Source: Proteles cristata cristata (taxonomy: Eukaryota; Chordata; Mammalia; Carnivora; Hyaenidae). Taken from it: DNA of 64,000 nt. This document shows positions 10,610 to 23,400 of this stretch, in pieces. The notes under the pieces were generated by a model that was not told the DNA's origin, did not search any database, and saw only the letters and a program-made list of their open reading frames with translations. The translations under genes were made by a program, and so were the position numbers. The stretch spans positions 186,001 through 250,000 of the forward strand of contig JAESUZ010001721.1 of NCBI GenBank assembly GCA_017311185.1, read 5' to 3'. How positions within the stretch are numbered: position 1 is the stretch's first letter; the number at the start of each line of letters is the position of its first letter.

Positions 10610-11409
10610 ATATTTAAAAAATTTATTTATTTAAATTCAAGTTACTTAACATACAGTGTAGTATTGGTTTCAGGAGTAGAACCCACTGATTCATCACTTA
10701 GATACAATACCCAGTGTTCATTCCAACAAGTGCCCTCCTTAATGTCCATCACCCACGTAGCCCATCCCCCCCACCTACCTCCTCTCCAGCAACCCTCAGT
10801 TTGTTGTCTGTATTTAAGAGTCACTTATAGTTTGTCTTCCTCTCTGTTTTCATCTTATTTTTACTTCCTTTCTCTTATGTTCATCTGTTGTGTTTTTCTT
10901 AAATTCCACATACAAATGAAAACTTCTATTTGTCTTTCTCTGCTTGAATTATTTTGCTTAGCGTAATATACTCTAGTTCCATCCACATTGTTGCAAATGG
11001 CAAAATTTCATACTTTTTTTATCACTGAGTAGTTTTCCATTATATATATATATATTGTTTAACCATTCATCAGTCGGTGAACATTTGGGCTCTTTCCATA
11101 ATTGGCTATTGTTGATAATACTGCTATAAACATTGGGGTGCATGTGACCCTTTGAATCAACATTTTTATATTCTTTGGATAAATACCTAGGAGTACAATT
11201 GCTGGGTCATAGGGTAGATCTATTTTTTTTTTTTTTTTGAGGAACTTCCATACTGTTTTCCAGAGTAGCTGTACCAATTTGCATTCCCACCATCAGTGCA
11301 AAAGTGTTCCCCTTTCTCCACATCCTCACCAACATCTGTTGTTTCCTGAATTGTTCATTTTAACCATTCTGACAGGTGTGAGGTGGGATCTCATAGTGGT
11401 TTTGATTTG
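10610..11409 (-). mobile_element. L1 3' end (3' arm of a twin-primed insertion)
   Basis: An antisense L1 3' UTR and ORF2 C-terminal coding region. Landmarks include TTCCATCCACATTGTTGCAA, a diverged TATTCCATTG-type block and TTCCAGAGTAGCTGTACCA. A TA tract (11041-11055) and a T run (11222-11238) have grown inside it. Reading is broken throughout. At about 11409 it switches directly to L1 sequence in the opposite orientation, described in the next entry. Confidence 0.9.
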
Positions 11410-11585
11410 CAAATGACCTATCAGATGAAAGGTTAGTATCCAAAATCTATAAAGAACTTATCGAACTCAACATCTAAAACATGAATAATCCAGTGAAGAA
11501 ATGGGCAGAAGACATGAATAGACATTTTTCAGAGAAGATAGATATCCAGATGGCTGCAGAGATATGAAAAGATGCTCAACATCAC
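11410..11585 (+). mobile_element. Inverted 5' segment of the same L1
   Basis: Here the + strand is L1 sense: GCAAATGACCTATCAGATGA, then GGTTAGTATCCAAAATCTAT, and ending GATGCTCAACATCACTTA. In an intact L1 this piece lies immediately upstream of the point where the antisense arm begins. The two arms are therefore one element with a 5' inversion and very little sequence lost at the junction. Confidence 0.88.
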
Positions 11586-11666
11586 TTACTATATAAGTAA
11601 TATATTAATTTATGATGTGGTAGATACAGTAAAATCAACTGTAGATATGTTATCAGTTTTTTTTTT

Positions 11667-12215
11667 TATGTTAAACATTCGCTTATATAGCAATCCCATT
11701 CCTAGGTATTTATCCAAGGGAAATGACACCTATGTCCACATGAAGATCCTACATAAACCTTTGTTATAGATTTGTTCATAATCACTCCAAACTGGAAACA
11801 AGCTAAATGTGCATTAACTTTGATTGACAAGGAGAACTGTGATACGTGGATAGAATACTACTCAGGAATAAAAAGGTATAAACTAAGAACAAATGCAACA
11901 TGATGAATCTCAAAAGCATTATGCTAAATGAAAGAAGTCATGACCAAGGCTCTATATTGTATGGTTCTATTTATGTGAGATTCTGAAAAAGGCTAAATTA
12001 TAGGGACAAAAGTCATATTAGAGACTGCAAAGGACAAAGGAAGGTAATATGTAAGAATTGACTACAAGGGAGCATCAGGCAACATTTTGATATGATGGAA
12101 TGGTCTATAACTTGAATGTGATGGTGATTACACAACTGTGTATATTTGCCCAAACTAATAGAACTTTATACTTAAAAAGGGTGAACTTTATTTTAACTAT
12201 ACTTCTATGAAAAAA
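11667..12215 (+). mobile_element. Ancient L1M 3' end
   Basis: The sense-strand remnant runs from AGCAATCCCATTCCTAGGTA through ACTGGAAACAAGCTAAATG and AATACTACTCAGGAATAAAA to a terminal TGAACTTTATTTTAACTATA. These are the usual landmarks of the ORF2 C-terminus and 3' UTR of old mammalian L1M elements. It is much more diverged than the twin-primed L1 beside it, which may have landed in or next to it. Confidence 0.8.
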
Positions 12216-12314
12216 ATGTTTGGAAGTTCAATTAAATGTTTTATTTTTATTTAAATCAATTTGCTTATCAGAAACTCAAATACTTGGCAGGTAACGAGAA
12301 CTGTAAAGTTTCCT

Positions 12315-12460
12315 ACTATATTAGAGAGTCAGTTTGTTGTAGGGAAAAGCACATGTTTCCAGAAGTAAGGATATCTGGGTTTAAGTCATGGCTCTTGTAC
12401 AAACCATGGGCCATGTTTGAGACTTCCAGAATCTGAGGTTGCTTCAGAATTAAAATAAAA
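12315..12460 (+). mobile_element. MIR fragment
   Basis: GGGAAAAGCACATGTTTCCAG followed by a GGGTTTAAGTCATGGCTCTT block resembles the 5' part and core of a sense MIR. A young SINE has landed immediately downstream. Confidence 0.5.
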
Positions 12461-12468
12461 GGTGGATT

Positions 12469-12683
12469 GGGGCGCCTGGGTGGCTTAGTCGGTTAAGCAT
12501 CCGACTTTCGCTTAGGTCATGATCTCGCGGTTCGTGGGTTCGAGCCCCGCGTCGGGCTCTGTGCTGACTGCCAGCTCAGAGCCTGGAGCCAATTTCAGAT
12601 TCTGTATCTCTCTCTCACTCTGACCCTCCCCTGCTCACGCTGTCTCTCTCTCTCTCCTAGAAATTAAAAAAAAAAAAAAAAAA
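12469..12683 (+). mobile_element. CAN-SINE (young), 10-bp TSD
   Basis: The head starts GGGGCGCCTGGG. The B-box region GGGTTCGAGCCCCGCG is intact, and the body carries the young GCTGACTGCCAG segment and a CCTAGAAATTAAA tail with an 18-A run. AAAAGGTGGA flanks it at 12457-12466 and 12680-12689. It is very close in sequence to the inverted copy at 12881-13095. Confidence 0.95.
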
Positions 12684-12880
12684 GGTGGACTATGGATGAT
12701 TCTGAGGTGAATTTCAATATTTAATCATTCCTGTTAGAGCTGGAAGAACCACCCCTGCAAAGTTCTCTATCCAATAGTGATTGCCTAAGCTCCCGCTAAT
12801 ATTCACTTCAGAGAAGGCAAACTAGCCTGGGCATCATAAAATTTTCAAGTAATTAATGATCAGTATTGAAGGTCGTTTCT

Positions 12881-13095
12881 AAATTTTTTTTTAATCTTTT
12901 ATTTATTTCTAGGAGAGAGAGAGACAGCATGAGCAGGGGAGGGTCAGAGAGAGAGGGAGTCACAGACTGAAACAGGCTCCAGGCTCTGAGCTGTCAGTCA
13001 GCACAGAGCCCGACGCGGGCTCGAACCCACGAACCGTGAGATCATGACCTAAGCGAAAGTCGGACGCTTAACCGACTAAGCCACCCAGGCGTCCC
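12881..13095 (-). mobile_element. CAN-SINE (young), perfect 15-bp TSD
   Basis: The minus-strand copy is flanked by identical TTGAAGGTCGTTTCT at 12866-12880 and 13096-13110. Its tRNA-like head and B box match the young consensus seen elsewhere in the window. It faces the + strand copy 197 bases upstream. Confidence 0.96.
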
Positions 13096-13110
13096 TTGAA
13101 GGTCGTTTCT

Positions 13111-13681
13111 GATAATTCTTTGGACTTGACTAGTGGATGTCCTGATATTTTCCTTTCTTGATTATAGTTGTGGAGTTTGGCTCCATATGTGGATGAAGTT
13201 TGTTCATGGTCTTTCCAGGGAAGCTAAGCTCTTCTCTCAAATATGGTAGTGAGAAAAGTCCGGTTAACTTCTCATCTCTCTTTTTTCTCATGTAAAATGA
13301 GACTCTTCATCAGGAATCACAGTTCCCAACTAATTCTGGTTGGCAGAAGATCTAAAAACACTCAAAACATAGTGGCAGCTAAAATTAAATTCAGCTGCTT
13401 ACTCTAAAGACAGTTTTACCCTCAGACTTCTTTTGGTGGAAATTCATTTATTGAACTCTTGATGTATTTTCGTTCAAAGCATTCATCCATTCCACTTCTA
13501 TTCTATATAACAGCATTTCCTAAGTGTTACAGTAAAAATGTAAAAAAGGGGATTGGAATCTGTTATGATAGCTTAAACTTCACTTGTAGTAACTTCCACA
13601 AGAGGTCTACCAATTCCATCTCTTTGATATACTGGATAAGAGAATGGATAGCAACTTAAGTTTTTATAAAAATCAAAAGGT
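13111..13681. other. Unassigned sequence
   Basis: Nothing recognisable as a gene or named repeat. Confidence 0.5.
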
Positions 13682-13896
13682 GGGGTGCCTGGGCAGCTCA
13701 GTTGGTTAGGCGTCCTACTTGGCTCATGTCATGATCTCATGGCTAGTGGGTGCAAGCGCCGCGTTGAGCTCTGTGATGACAGCTCAGAGCCTGGAAACTG
13801 CTTTGGATCCTGTGTCTTCCTTTGTCTCTGACCCTCCCCTGTGCTCTCACTCTCTCTCTCTCTGTCTCTCTCTCTCTCAAAAATAAACATTAAAAA
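13682..13896 (+). mobile_element. CAN-SINE (older subfamily)
   Basis: A diverged head (GGGGTGCCTGGGCAGCTCAG), a damaged B box (GGGTGCAAGCGCC), a CT-rich zone at 13846-13876 and an AAAATAAACATT tail. Flanks AAAAATCAAAAGG and AAAAATCACAAGG look like a TSD with one mismatch. Confidence 0.92.
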
Positions 13897-14059
13897 AATC
13901 ACAAGGAAGATTTATTTAAACACAATATTTGAACCTCATCCTCAGAAAGTCTGATGAAGTATTTTTCATGTAGGATTTGAGAATCCTTTTTTAAAGCAAG
14001 AAAAACAGTAGATCTACTTCCCAGTCTACAGCAGGATCTCTAATATTAACGAGTTGTTT

Positions 14060-14575
14060 TGCATCATCTCTGAGCCTTCCATAGAAGTCTGCTTTTTATA
14101 GATGTCCATTCCCACTGCTCTTTTTGTTTCTGCTGGTGCAGTGGTAGAACGATATTCAAAGCTCCTCACCGTGACCATTACAATAGCATCCTGAATCCTC
14201 TTGATTTTAATCTTGTCCTTCCAAAACGTTCCATGTGTGATATACCTCCTATAAATGTTTCATGATACATCTCCATTCAAAAACATTCCAAATCCCTCTC
14301 ATTTCTATCTAGTAAAGTTAAAAATTGTCATCCAAGCCACTTTATCCTGAACATTCAGTGTATGCCATAATATTCTCTTTGCCTGAAATGCCATTTGTAA
14401 TCTCTACCTGACAAGATCCTATTCGATCCTCTAATTTCTAATTCAGATATCTATCATCTCCTTGCAGCCCTTTATGATCCCCTAAAGCATAAATAAAAAC
14501 TTCCACAGCATCTTATGCACATGTCTAGCATATGTATTATACATAATAGATGCTCAGTAAACATTTAGTAAATGA
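14060..14575 (+). mobile_element. L2 3' end
   Basis: Pyrimidine-rich L2 coding texture passes into TCTTTGCCTGAAATGCCAT and ends with a degenerate AATAGATGCTCAGTAAACAT, the L2/MIR-type 3' terminus. Orientation is sense on the + strand. The copy is ancient and noncoding. Confidence 0.6.
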
Positions 14576-14659
14576 AAAAAGTGATTACATGTTTAACTTC
14601 AATTATATGATGCATTCTCTTCTTATATCCAGTTAGTCATTCAGGATTTTTCATTTTTA

Positions 14660-15185
14660 AATGTAGTACTTTTTGAGGAAAGCGCACATAGAGAAAAGAA
14701 CACTACACATACCTGTGCAACTAGATGAATTTTCACAAAGTAACCAGAAGCCAAATTGGGAAACAGCACATGATCAGTAGTCCAAAAGCAACCTCACAGC
14801 CCCTCCCCATTCCTGTTCTCTTCCAAAGGCAAGCATTATGCTGACTTCTGGCACCATAAATTAAATGGTCTCTTTACCTAAAATGAATGAAATCATACAG
14901 TATGTACTGTTTTGTCTCTGGCTTCTTTTTATGAGTATTGTGTTTGTGAAGTTCACCTATATTTTTGTACGTTAGCAATAGTTCTATTCCAATTGTTACA
15001 TAGTAATCCAATGTATAAAAATACCATGATTTATCTGCTCTATTTGTATGGGCATTTGAATTGTTTTCACTTTGGTACTGTTATAATTTGATAATATTAC
15101 TATAAATATTTTATACATGTCTACTGATGATTGTATACAAACATTTCTATTGAGCATATACCTAGGAGTAGAATGTCTGTGTCAA
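14660..15185 (-). mobile_element. Ancient L1M 3' end, antisense
   Basis: Contains ATCATACAGTATGTACTGTTTTGTCTCTGGCTTC-type landmarks: TACAGTATGTACTGTTTTGT, then TGTTTGTGAAGTTCACC, GGGCATTTGAATTGTTTTCA and CATATACCTAGGAGTAGAAT. This is the standard order of an antisense L1M 3' UTR and ORF2 end. It is heavily diverged. Confidence 0.8.
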
Positions 15186-15193
15186 AGAAATTC

Positions 15194-15240
15194 TTTTTTT
15201 TATAACCATTTTTTTTATAACCATTTTTTTTATAACCATT
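15194..15240. repeat. Three-copy 15-bp tandem repeat
   Basis: The unit TTTTTTTTATAACCA is repeated three times with a period of exactly 15. The copies are identical, which suggests a recent local duplication. Confidence 0.93.
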
Positions 15241-15305
15241 TCACTCATACATAGTATTCAACCTTACTTCCATTAAATTCAATATTTCAGGCTTAGGTAA
15301 TTTCT

Positions 15306-15515
15306 TTTTTTTAATGTTTATTTATTTTTGAGAGAGAGACACAGAATGTGAGCATGGGAGGGGCAGAGACAGAGGGAGACACAGAATCCGAAGCAGGCTA
15401 CAGGCTCTGAGCTGTCAGCACAAAGTCCCCAATGCAGGACTTGAACTCATGAACCGTGAGATCATGCCCTGAGCTGAAGTCAGAGACTTAACTGACTGAG
15501 CTACCCAGGCACCTC
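15306..15515 (-). mobile_element. CAN-SINE (older), perfect 18-bp TSD
   Basis: The minus-strand copy is flanked by identical CAGGCTTAGGTAATTTCT at 15288-15305 and 15516-15533. The body differs from the young subfamily: it has GAGCTGTCAGCACAAAGTCC without the extra CAGT seen in young copies. Confidence 0.96.
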
Positions 15516-15533
15516 CAGGCTTAGGTAATTTCT

Positions 15534-16218
15534 AACTGGGATTAGAGTGGCCTCATATCTGGTCTTCCTGCCTTTATCCATCACTACCACCCATTTCCCC
15601 CAATTTTGGCAGAGCAATCTGTATAAAACACAATTTTCATAATATCTTCAACAGCCTGAAAACATTTTACAGATACCCAGTAATTTATAGATAAAAAAAT
15701 TAAGTTTTATATCTGTCATATGATTTAATTTATGATCTTCCCAATGTTAATTTTTTGGCCTCATAACCTCCAATTCTTAATTATTATAGCATTTCACTTC
15801 AGTAATCTAAAATTTTATTACTCTTCTTTACTTCATTACATTAGCTACTCTTCTAATGTAGTCAATAAGGACTTGAGTGCAGAGGTATTTTCTTTTTGAT
15901 GACTTTAGGGAAATTCTTCTTAGCCTAGAGGTCACTTCTATTGAGTTCTGGCCTTATGTAGGCATTGACTGACCCTTAGCTTATAAAAGATTTGTGGTAT
16001 TCTTTAAATTTTTTAACAAATGCTGTTGGAGATCCTAGGCCTTCAGTTTGAATCATAGAAGGTCTGGGCACTGTGTATACCCTCTAGAAGTGGAACAATA
16101 TTTATTGATCAAGGGGTCCTGTGGGCTGAGTCCCTAGGTGGGATTAAGAAGTACAGACTGTAGAACTACATACAGTTCCATGAAACAGGCCTACCAAATA
16201 ATTTTTTGAAATTTTATT
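15534..16218. other. Unassigned sequence
   Basis: No gene or recognisable repeat. Confidence 0.5.
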
Positions 16219-16234
16219 AAAATGGTAGTGATTA

Positions 16235-16463
16235 GGGGCGCCTGGGTGGCTTAGTCGGTTAAGCGTCCGACTTTCGCTTAGGTCATGATCTCGCGGTTCG
16301 TGGGTTCGAGCCCCGCGTCGGGCTCTGTGCTGACTGCCAGCTCAGAGCCTGGAGCCTGTTTCAGTCTGTGACTCCCTCTCTCTCTGACCCTCCCCTGCTC
16401 ACGCTGTCTCTCTCTCTCTCCTAAAAAAAAAATAAATAAAACATTAAAAAAAATAAATAAAAT
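16235..16463 (+). mobile_element. CAN-SINE (young), TSD of at least 16 bp
   Basis: It has a near-consensus young head and an intact B box. The A-rich tail contains repeated AATAAA-like units. The flanks AAAATGGTAGTGATTA at 16219-16234 and 16464-16479 are identical. The following GGG may belong to the duplication or the head. Confidence 0.97.
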
Positions 16464-16479
16464 AAAATGGTAGTGATTA

Positions 16480-19400
16480 GGGTTGAGTGGTATAGGAGGC
16501 AAGCAAAGATCTCTTGAATTTGTAGCACTTTTCCTCTAACTGCAGGGCTTTTTTTCCCCCCAGGAAACAGGGGCTGGAAAATAAAGCTGTGATTATTCAT
16601 GGTGGAAAGATTGCTTGATGGTAAGCTAGAATTTTGGCAGCAAGTGAATTGGAAAAATTGATATTACCCAAGATTTGGAATTCATCTGTGAAGTGGAGAA
16701 ACAACAATTACTGTAGATTAAGTGGACCACTCCAGTGAGGGCAATTAAGCCAGAAAGCAATAAGATAGCATAAATTCTGGCAAGCAGTTGATCAAATTTA
16801 GAGTGCTAGAAAAAATAAAAAAGGGACCAAGTTAAAAGATAAGAGAACAAAGAGACATGGACCCAGTCTAAAAATAGCTGGCCAATAAGAATTCAGATGT
16901 AATCAATTTGAATAAGCAAATAGAATTTTGTATAGCGCTAATGGCTGAATAAGAATTTTCTCAACACGTTCTCCTGCCGGGGAACTCACCTAATCTTTAA
17001 AAAAAAAAAAAAAGAAAAGAAAAAAGAAGAAGGTTCTGAATCTGCAGATTGGGCAAACAAAAGAGCTGACTAGTTGATAGATTATATGGTGACATGTCAG
17101 AAACCCTGAGACACATATATATCACAACTCTTGGTGGTCAAAGATACTCTTACTTCTCTTATTTTATAGGGTTGAATGCAAATTTTGATCTCTATGGTAT
17201 TAGTCTCAGTTTTTTGCTTATTTTGTTTGTGTGTGGTGTTGGAGAAGAAGCTTAATATTACATTATTGTTGGAACTGTTATTGGATTATCAGGCTGCTAG
17301 AATATGGTAGGATTTGTAGGATATTGATGGGTAAATATTTATCCAACTCGAATACGAGAACCATATTGAATACTTATTAAAAGTCCAAAATTTTCGTCCC
17401 TTCCTCAATCTGATTGGCTTGAGAACCTCCAGATGGTGGAGGGGTAATAGCAACCAGGAAACTGTATAAAATAAGTTGTCTAGGTGATTGTTTTGTAAGA
17501 AAATGTAGTAACTCTATTTAGACATGGCAGAATTGAATGGGTTTAAACTAAATTCTTAGGAGGGGTTGAGAAGTTGTGATCCTGTGAGTCAAGAGAGATG
17601 ACTGGTATACACATAGCTTAAATCAGAAAAGCAAATTAAAAGTCAAGGAAAAATAGCATTGCATGAAGAGATCCGGTCCAATGTAGTGGAGAAGATGTCA
17701 GGCAGAAGGAGAATCATTTTCTGAAAGTGTTATTCAGCATGGGAATTTGGCTTGTAGGGTTCTCTTAATAATCGAGCATATTTTGAAGTTGGAACTCAGT
17801 TTAATACTCTCACTCTTTTGTAATGTTTGTTCTTATGGGGCTAAAGAACCTTCCTAATTTCCTCTTCAAGCAAGTATTCTCTTCATAGGGAAGACTGTGT
17901 CTACAGCCTGGGTTGGTACTTGAGAATATCTGTATTCTGAGAATGACTATTTTGTTACAGACTTAGTCTTCTGCTTCATAGTTTGATTGTGTGTGTGTAT
18001 GTGGTACATGTGTATTTCTAAACACCCCCTTCCTTGTCCATAGTTATGAATCTTATCTGGGTTATATACCCTGATGATAATATTCTGTATTAAAGTTTAT
18101 TCATAGTTGATATTTTTATAATATTAGAAATCATTTTTCCTAAGGATTTATTGTATTATATGTAAAGAACAGATAAAGAACTTAAAGAAGGGAGAATGTA
18201 CCTTTTTTTCTTCTGATAAAACATCAGAGGGATTTTTCCAGTATATTTCCATTTTTGCTATCCCCTTTAAATCGCTGATGTTTTTCCATTGTCCTTTCTT
18301 TTCCATCTTCTCTTTCCTTCTATTATATACTTTATAGTATTTTATGTTATAAAAAATTAATGTGTGTTTGTGTACTGGAAACAAAGATTTAATCAGTTAA
18401 AGATTAATAAACCTTAATGTTATTTTTAACGAGAAAAGCATTAATTGTAGTGCATTTAAGAAATTACTCTATCAGGGGATATAAAGGTGAGTTTACTTCC
18501 ATAATTATTTATGGTCCCATTATCTCAACACCTCTCAAATCTTGTTATATCAACTACAGTTCATCATAGGAGTTTCTAAAATGTTCACTTTTGAATAACT
18601 GTTTTCAAGAATAGATATAAAGCTGACTCCAGCTTCTTTTTTGCAAATGAAAGAGCAGTTCCTATCAGTAACCACTGGGAGGTAGCACATGTATTGTGTT
18701 TTCCTTACATTTTTTGTGTGAAGTTATGAACTAAGAGCTCATAGTGCCCAAAGTTAATGACAGTGTTTTTATGATTTGTAGTAAACTTGTGTTAAAATAT
18801 GTACTTAGTAGCTATGGTCAAATTGGTGAACAGCAGAAGCTAAACTATACAACCAACCAAATGTCATCCATGCTGTGTTAGGAAGTCAGCATTTACCCCT
18901 GAGAAAAGGATACATAATGCTGAATACTTGAATATTTTGTCATCTCTGTCACATTACGAAAAACTAAGTAACAGGAAGTCTTATGTTCTATTTGAGAATA
19001 GTTTACAAACAAAAATAGTAATGGTTACATGCCTGAGTTAGAAAATAGCATTCAATGTAGGAAGGTAATTTGCAGGCCTGCACATATCTCAGTGGAAATA
19101 GATCTCTGCTCTGCATAGATTTTTTTAATAGCCATTAAATTGTTACTGTTACTAAAATGTATTACTGGAAATTTGGACTTACCAGAGTAAGTCAATTTCC
19201 TCTTTAAAACATGCTATTTTGAGCTTCATTAATGTGAAAGTTAAACCTCAGAGCATTAGAGGCTAATTCCTTTAAAAGTGTCAAATATTTTTAATGTTTG
19301 TGAATTTTAAATATGTCAAACAGAAAACTTTTTTGCTCAAAGAATTTAGGGTTAAGTTTTGACTAATGTTTCATTCTTATTCAATTCTTTCTTAGTAATT

Positions 19401-19819
19401 AACTATAATTCTGTAATAGTGTGTATAATGGAGAACATTTTTGTTGAAAATCATAATTTATAAAAAATATTAGAAAATCACAGAATTCCTCAAGTACAAG
19501 TAATTTACTATTTGTTACATCTAGTCTTTAACTGAAATAAAGTCTTAAAACAGACCCTTTTTAATTTAATTATTGGGAATGTTTGTACTTTTACTAAGAC
19601 AAACCACCTTCCAAGTGGGGGGTGGTGGTGGAAGGGAATAAATGAGAAAAAAATTTATTGGTTACATGATTAGCAGAGGAAATATCTTATACCAGCCATG
19701 GCTAGGAAATATCAGAATGCCTAAAATGACATTTAAAGACTCTTTTTCCTTGATATTGACTTGGCCTTTTAGAAAATCTAAAGAGTAATATTTAATTATG
19801 TTTACAACATTACATGCAA
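16480..19819. other. Long unassigned stretch
   Basis: About 3.3 kb of AT-rich sequence with no gene and no confidently recognised repeat. It contains an A-rich run at 16999-17031 and a short GT tract near 17988. Confidence 0.45.
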
Positions 19820-19835
19820 TAGCTACTAGATTTCT

Positions 19836-20432
19836 CTTTTTTAAAATATAATTTATTGTCAAGTTAGTTAACATATAGAGTATACAGTGCTCTCTTGGCT
19901 TCAGGAGTCGATTCTCATGATTCATCGCTTACATACAACACCCAGCGCTCATCCCAACCAGTACTCTCCTCAATGCCCATCACCCATTTTCCCCTCTCCC
20001 CCACACCCTCTTCCCCTCCACCATCATTCCTCAGTTTGGTTTCTGTATTTAAGAATCTCTTATGGTTTGCCTCCCTGTCTTCTTGAAACTATTTATTCCC
20101 TTCCCTTCCCCCATGGTCTTCTGTTAAGTTTCTCAAATTCTACATGTGAGTAAAAACATGTGATATCTGACTTTCTCTGACTGCCTTATTTCACTTAGCA
20201 TAATACCCTCCAGTTCCATCCACGTTGTTGCACATGGCTCGATTTCATTCTTTCTCATTGCCAAGTAGTATTCCATTGTATATATAGACCACATCTTTTT
20301 TATCCATTCATCAGTTGATGGACATTGGGCTCTTTCCACAATTTGGCTGCTGTTGATAGCACTGCTATAAACATTGGGGTACATGTGCCCCTGTGAATCA
20401 GCATTCCTGTATCCTTGGGATAAACTCCTAGT
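19836..20432 (-). mobile_element. 5'-truncated L1 with 16-bp TSD
   Basis: An antisense L1 3' UTR and ORF2 end, starting with TTTATTGTCAAGTTAGTTAA and passing through CAGTTCCATCCACGTTGTTG to a truncation after TGGGATAAACTCCTA. TAGCTACTAGATTTCT (19820-19835) and TAGCTACTATATTTCT (20433-20448) form a TSD with one mismatch. The short ORF2 tail reading frame is broken. Confidence 0.93.
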
Positions 20433-20448
20433 TAGCTACTATATTTCT

Positions 20449-23400
20449 ATTGTGAATGTTTATCTTACACTTGTTATTATCTAAATATATAAACTCTATG
20501 ACTATTATAATGAATCAATCTTTTAGAAAGGAGCTCTGGGATGCTGGTTTTTACTATATAGTTTATAGTTATTTCAAGGCTTGCTAGATAGAGTAACAAA
20601 GTATTATCATTTGTATTTTAATCTGATGATTTCTCCTCTCATTATACAAATCTGTCTACAAATTTACCAGAACATGTCCTCTTGGCTTTCTAGGTCAGAC
20701 TGGGACATGAAGTCAAATAATTAAAGCCCAAACATAGTGATAACCAGAAACAGAGTAGACACTTTCTTAATCAACCATCACATTACTTACTCACTAGTTG
20801 ATTTAGTCTCTTTCTTCCCCTTGGAATCAAAATGGACTGATGTTTCAGACACAGTTAACATTCACAACAAAGAGTTTGCCCACCAGTAAATCTGCAGACC
20901 TTTATTCTAATGTATTGTTCATATGCTTAACTAGTAGTCAGAGTTTAGTTTCCTATAACAGAGCATCCTTCAGATTGGTTAAGCAGAAAAGTTACTTATC
21001 TAAAACATGAGATAGCCCAGGAAATCCAGAATCACAGACTCTGAGGCAGGATTTCTCCAATATGTGAGGAGCTGGAACAATGCAATAAGAGTAGTTATGT
21101 GGGCATGACCTCCATTCTTTTCTCACAACTGACTCCATCTCACCGAAGAGGGCCCCCATGAATATTTGTGTGGATGCCTCAGTCCACGCTTTAAGCCTCT
21201 TGTTGTCTGGAGATATAAAACTATTGTAAAGTTAGCCTTCAGGAGGACTGGTCTAGCAAGAAACTTGAAAAAGACCAACAAAAAGCCCCTTTGACTAGGA
21301 AATGTTGACAAGATATATTCTAGAAGTACATGCTTCAGGTAGATACTTCTTTTCCATGTAGAGACTCCTTGTTTCTTAGGGAGGGGTATGGCCGGAACAA
21401 AGCTCCATTTACTGGTGTCTGAAAGTGGCATTGCTTGTAAGCAGTGCGGTAAGGCACCCTGGGGTTATTGATGGTCAACGTTAGTAACTGGCAACCTCCT
21501 ACCAGAGCTGTTACTGCTGCTGGAAATTATCACCACCATTCTCATTAGGGAATCAATTCTTATAGCTATAGTTTCTCCATGGAAAGACAATCTCTGTAGT
21601 GTACCTCCTTCCTCGCGTGTCCACATCTAAACTTCAAGGAAGCTTGACCAAAAAAGTTTCCAGCTTCTGCTTCAGAGAAGCCTAACTCAGAATACAGGAC
21701 ATTCTTCAAATCTAGGAATAATGTTCAATATTTCTGCATGTCCCCAAAGACAAACTCAGTGTTCACCAGCCTTTGGTTAACTGCATTTTTTCTAAAGCAG
21801 TTTATGTTGATTTCACTTATACAATTGCATAATTTAAATAAACCTTATGCAAACCCACAAAAACGTAAATAAAAAAGAAAATTGTTTCTTTGAAAACTTG
21901 AATAGTTTGGAAAAACTTGATGAAAATGAGTTGCTTTTAAAATACTATTAAATTAGGTATAGGTAGAAAAAGTCATTAAACTCTAAAAAAGACTCTGCAG
22001 TTAGATCACTTTTCAATGGTTTTAGGTTGTGTCTTCATTTCACTTTATAGAAAGCAAAACTTGAAATCAACTGTAGATAGTCCATTATAGGTGTGGATAA
22101 TGAAGGAAAAACAATAGGTTACTTCAATTAGCAAGAGGATATTTAAAGTAAAGTTGTTGGCCCTACATACAAAAGTTATTAACACAGTGTTTGTTAGCTG
22201 GTTTGAAAATTGAGAGAAAAAAAATCATGGTATTGAGTCCTAAGAGGAGAAGTTACACATTTATCAACATGACACTCAAAATCTTATAGACACATTGAAG
22301 TTGCTTATCATATGAAAATAACTTGACAATATAACAAACTTTATGATTCCTCACTTTAATGGACTTTTTTTTTTTTTATTCTTCAACTGATTAATCCTGA
22401 TCTCTTTGGAAAAGATGGCTTCTACAGGATATCCAGCCAATTAAAATTATGTCTGTAACCTGAATACTTGTGCGGGTTTCTTTGTCTCAGATCTAAATTA
22501 ACTTCGTATAGGCTCAGTTCTACCATAATTAAAAAAGTAGGTGAAACAACAACCTCATATTATTTTTGCCAAATTTGCACACATAAAGTGAAATGAAAAA
22601 AAGGAATTATGAGTATAATTAATTAATTAAATTCTACTTTAAAAAGGAGAGATTGGTGACTTTTACATGTCTGCACTGTTTTAAGTTCCTATTCCTATAT
22701 AAAATACAACTGAAACAATTATGTTACTAGTTACCTTTTCTTTTTATCATATCTTACACTATCAGGATCTGTCTTGTGCAGTTTGTTTGCTTTTATATCT
22801 GCATATGCCTTCTCAATTAGCTGTTACTTAAAATTAATAAACATTTTGGATATATTCGGCTTTAAAATGTAGCTTTTCTGGCATAATTATCTTTCATTGT
22901 TTCTCTTGGTACTTCTAGTTCTGGTCTTAAATTGCCACTTCCAGTCCCCAATATTTACCTGGTCTCAGGCTTCTGACATTTGTTTCTTCCTAGATCATTT
23001 CTTATTCTTGCACTCTTTTGATATGCTTAATTTGACTTAAGCATGTTTGCTAAGAATTGGTGATGCTCTAGAGGTCTGCTCATATACAGAACCCTCAGTT
23101 TGTCCTGATAACCAGATTCTGGGCTCTAGCTGAGTGCAATTTACATTCATAGCCATCCCCTGCTTTCTAGATCCTGTCTGGTTACAGTTTTTTTCAATTC
23201 TAGCTCTTTGTCTCAAATTGTAAGGGAACTGAACTATGTCAAAATATAACTATTAATCTTCGTTGGTTCCTGGTATCATTTATGTTTCCTTTGTGCTGCT
23301 CTGCTATATTTATTTTTCCAATTTGTTTTTGTTTATCAGCCCATATTTCCAAAACAAATTGATTTTATCTTGTCATTTTTAAGCAGAACTCTATCCATTA

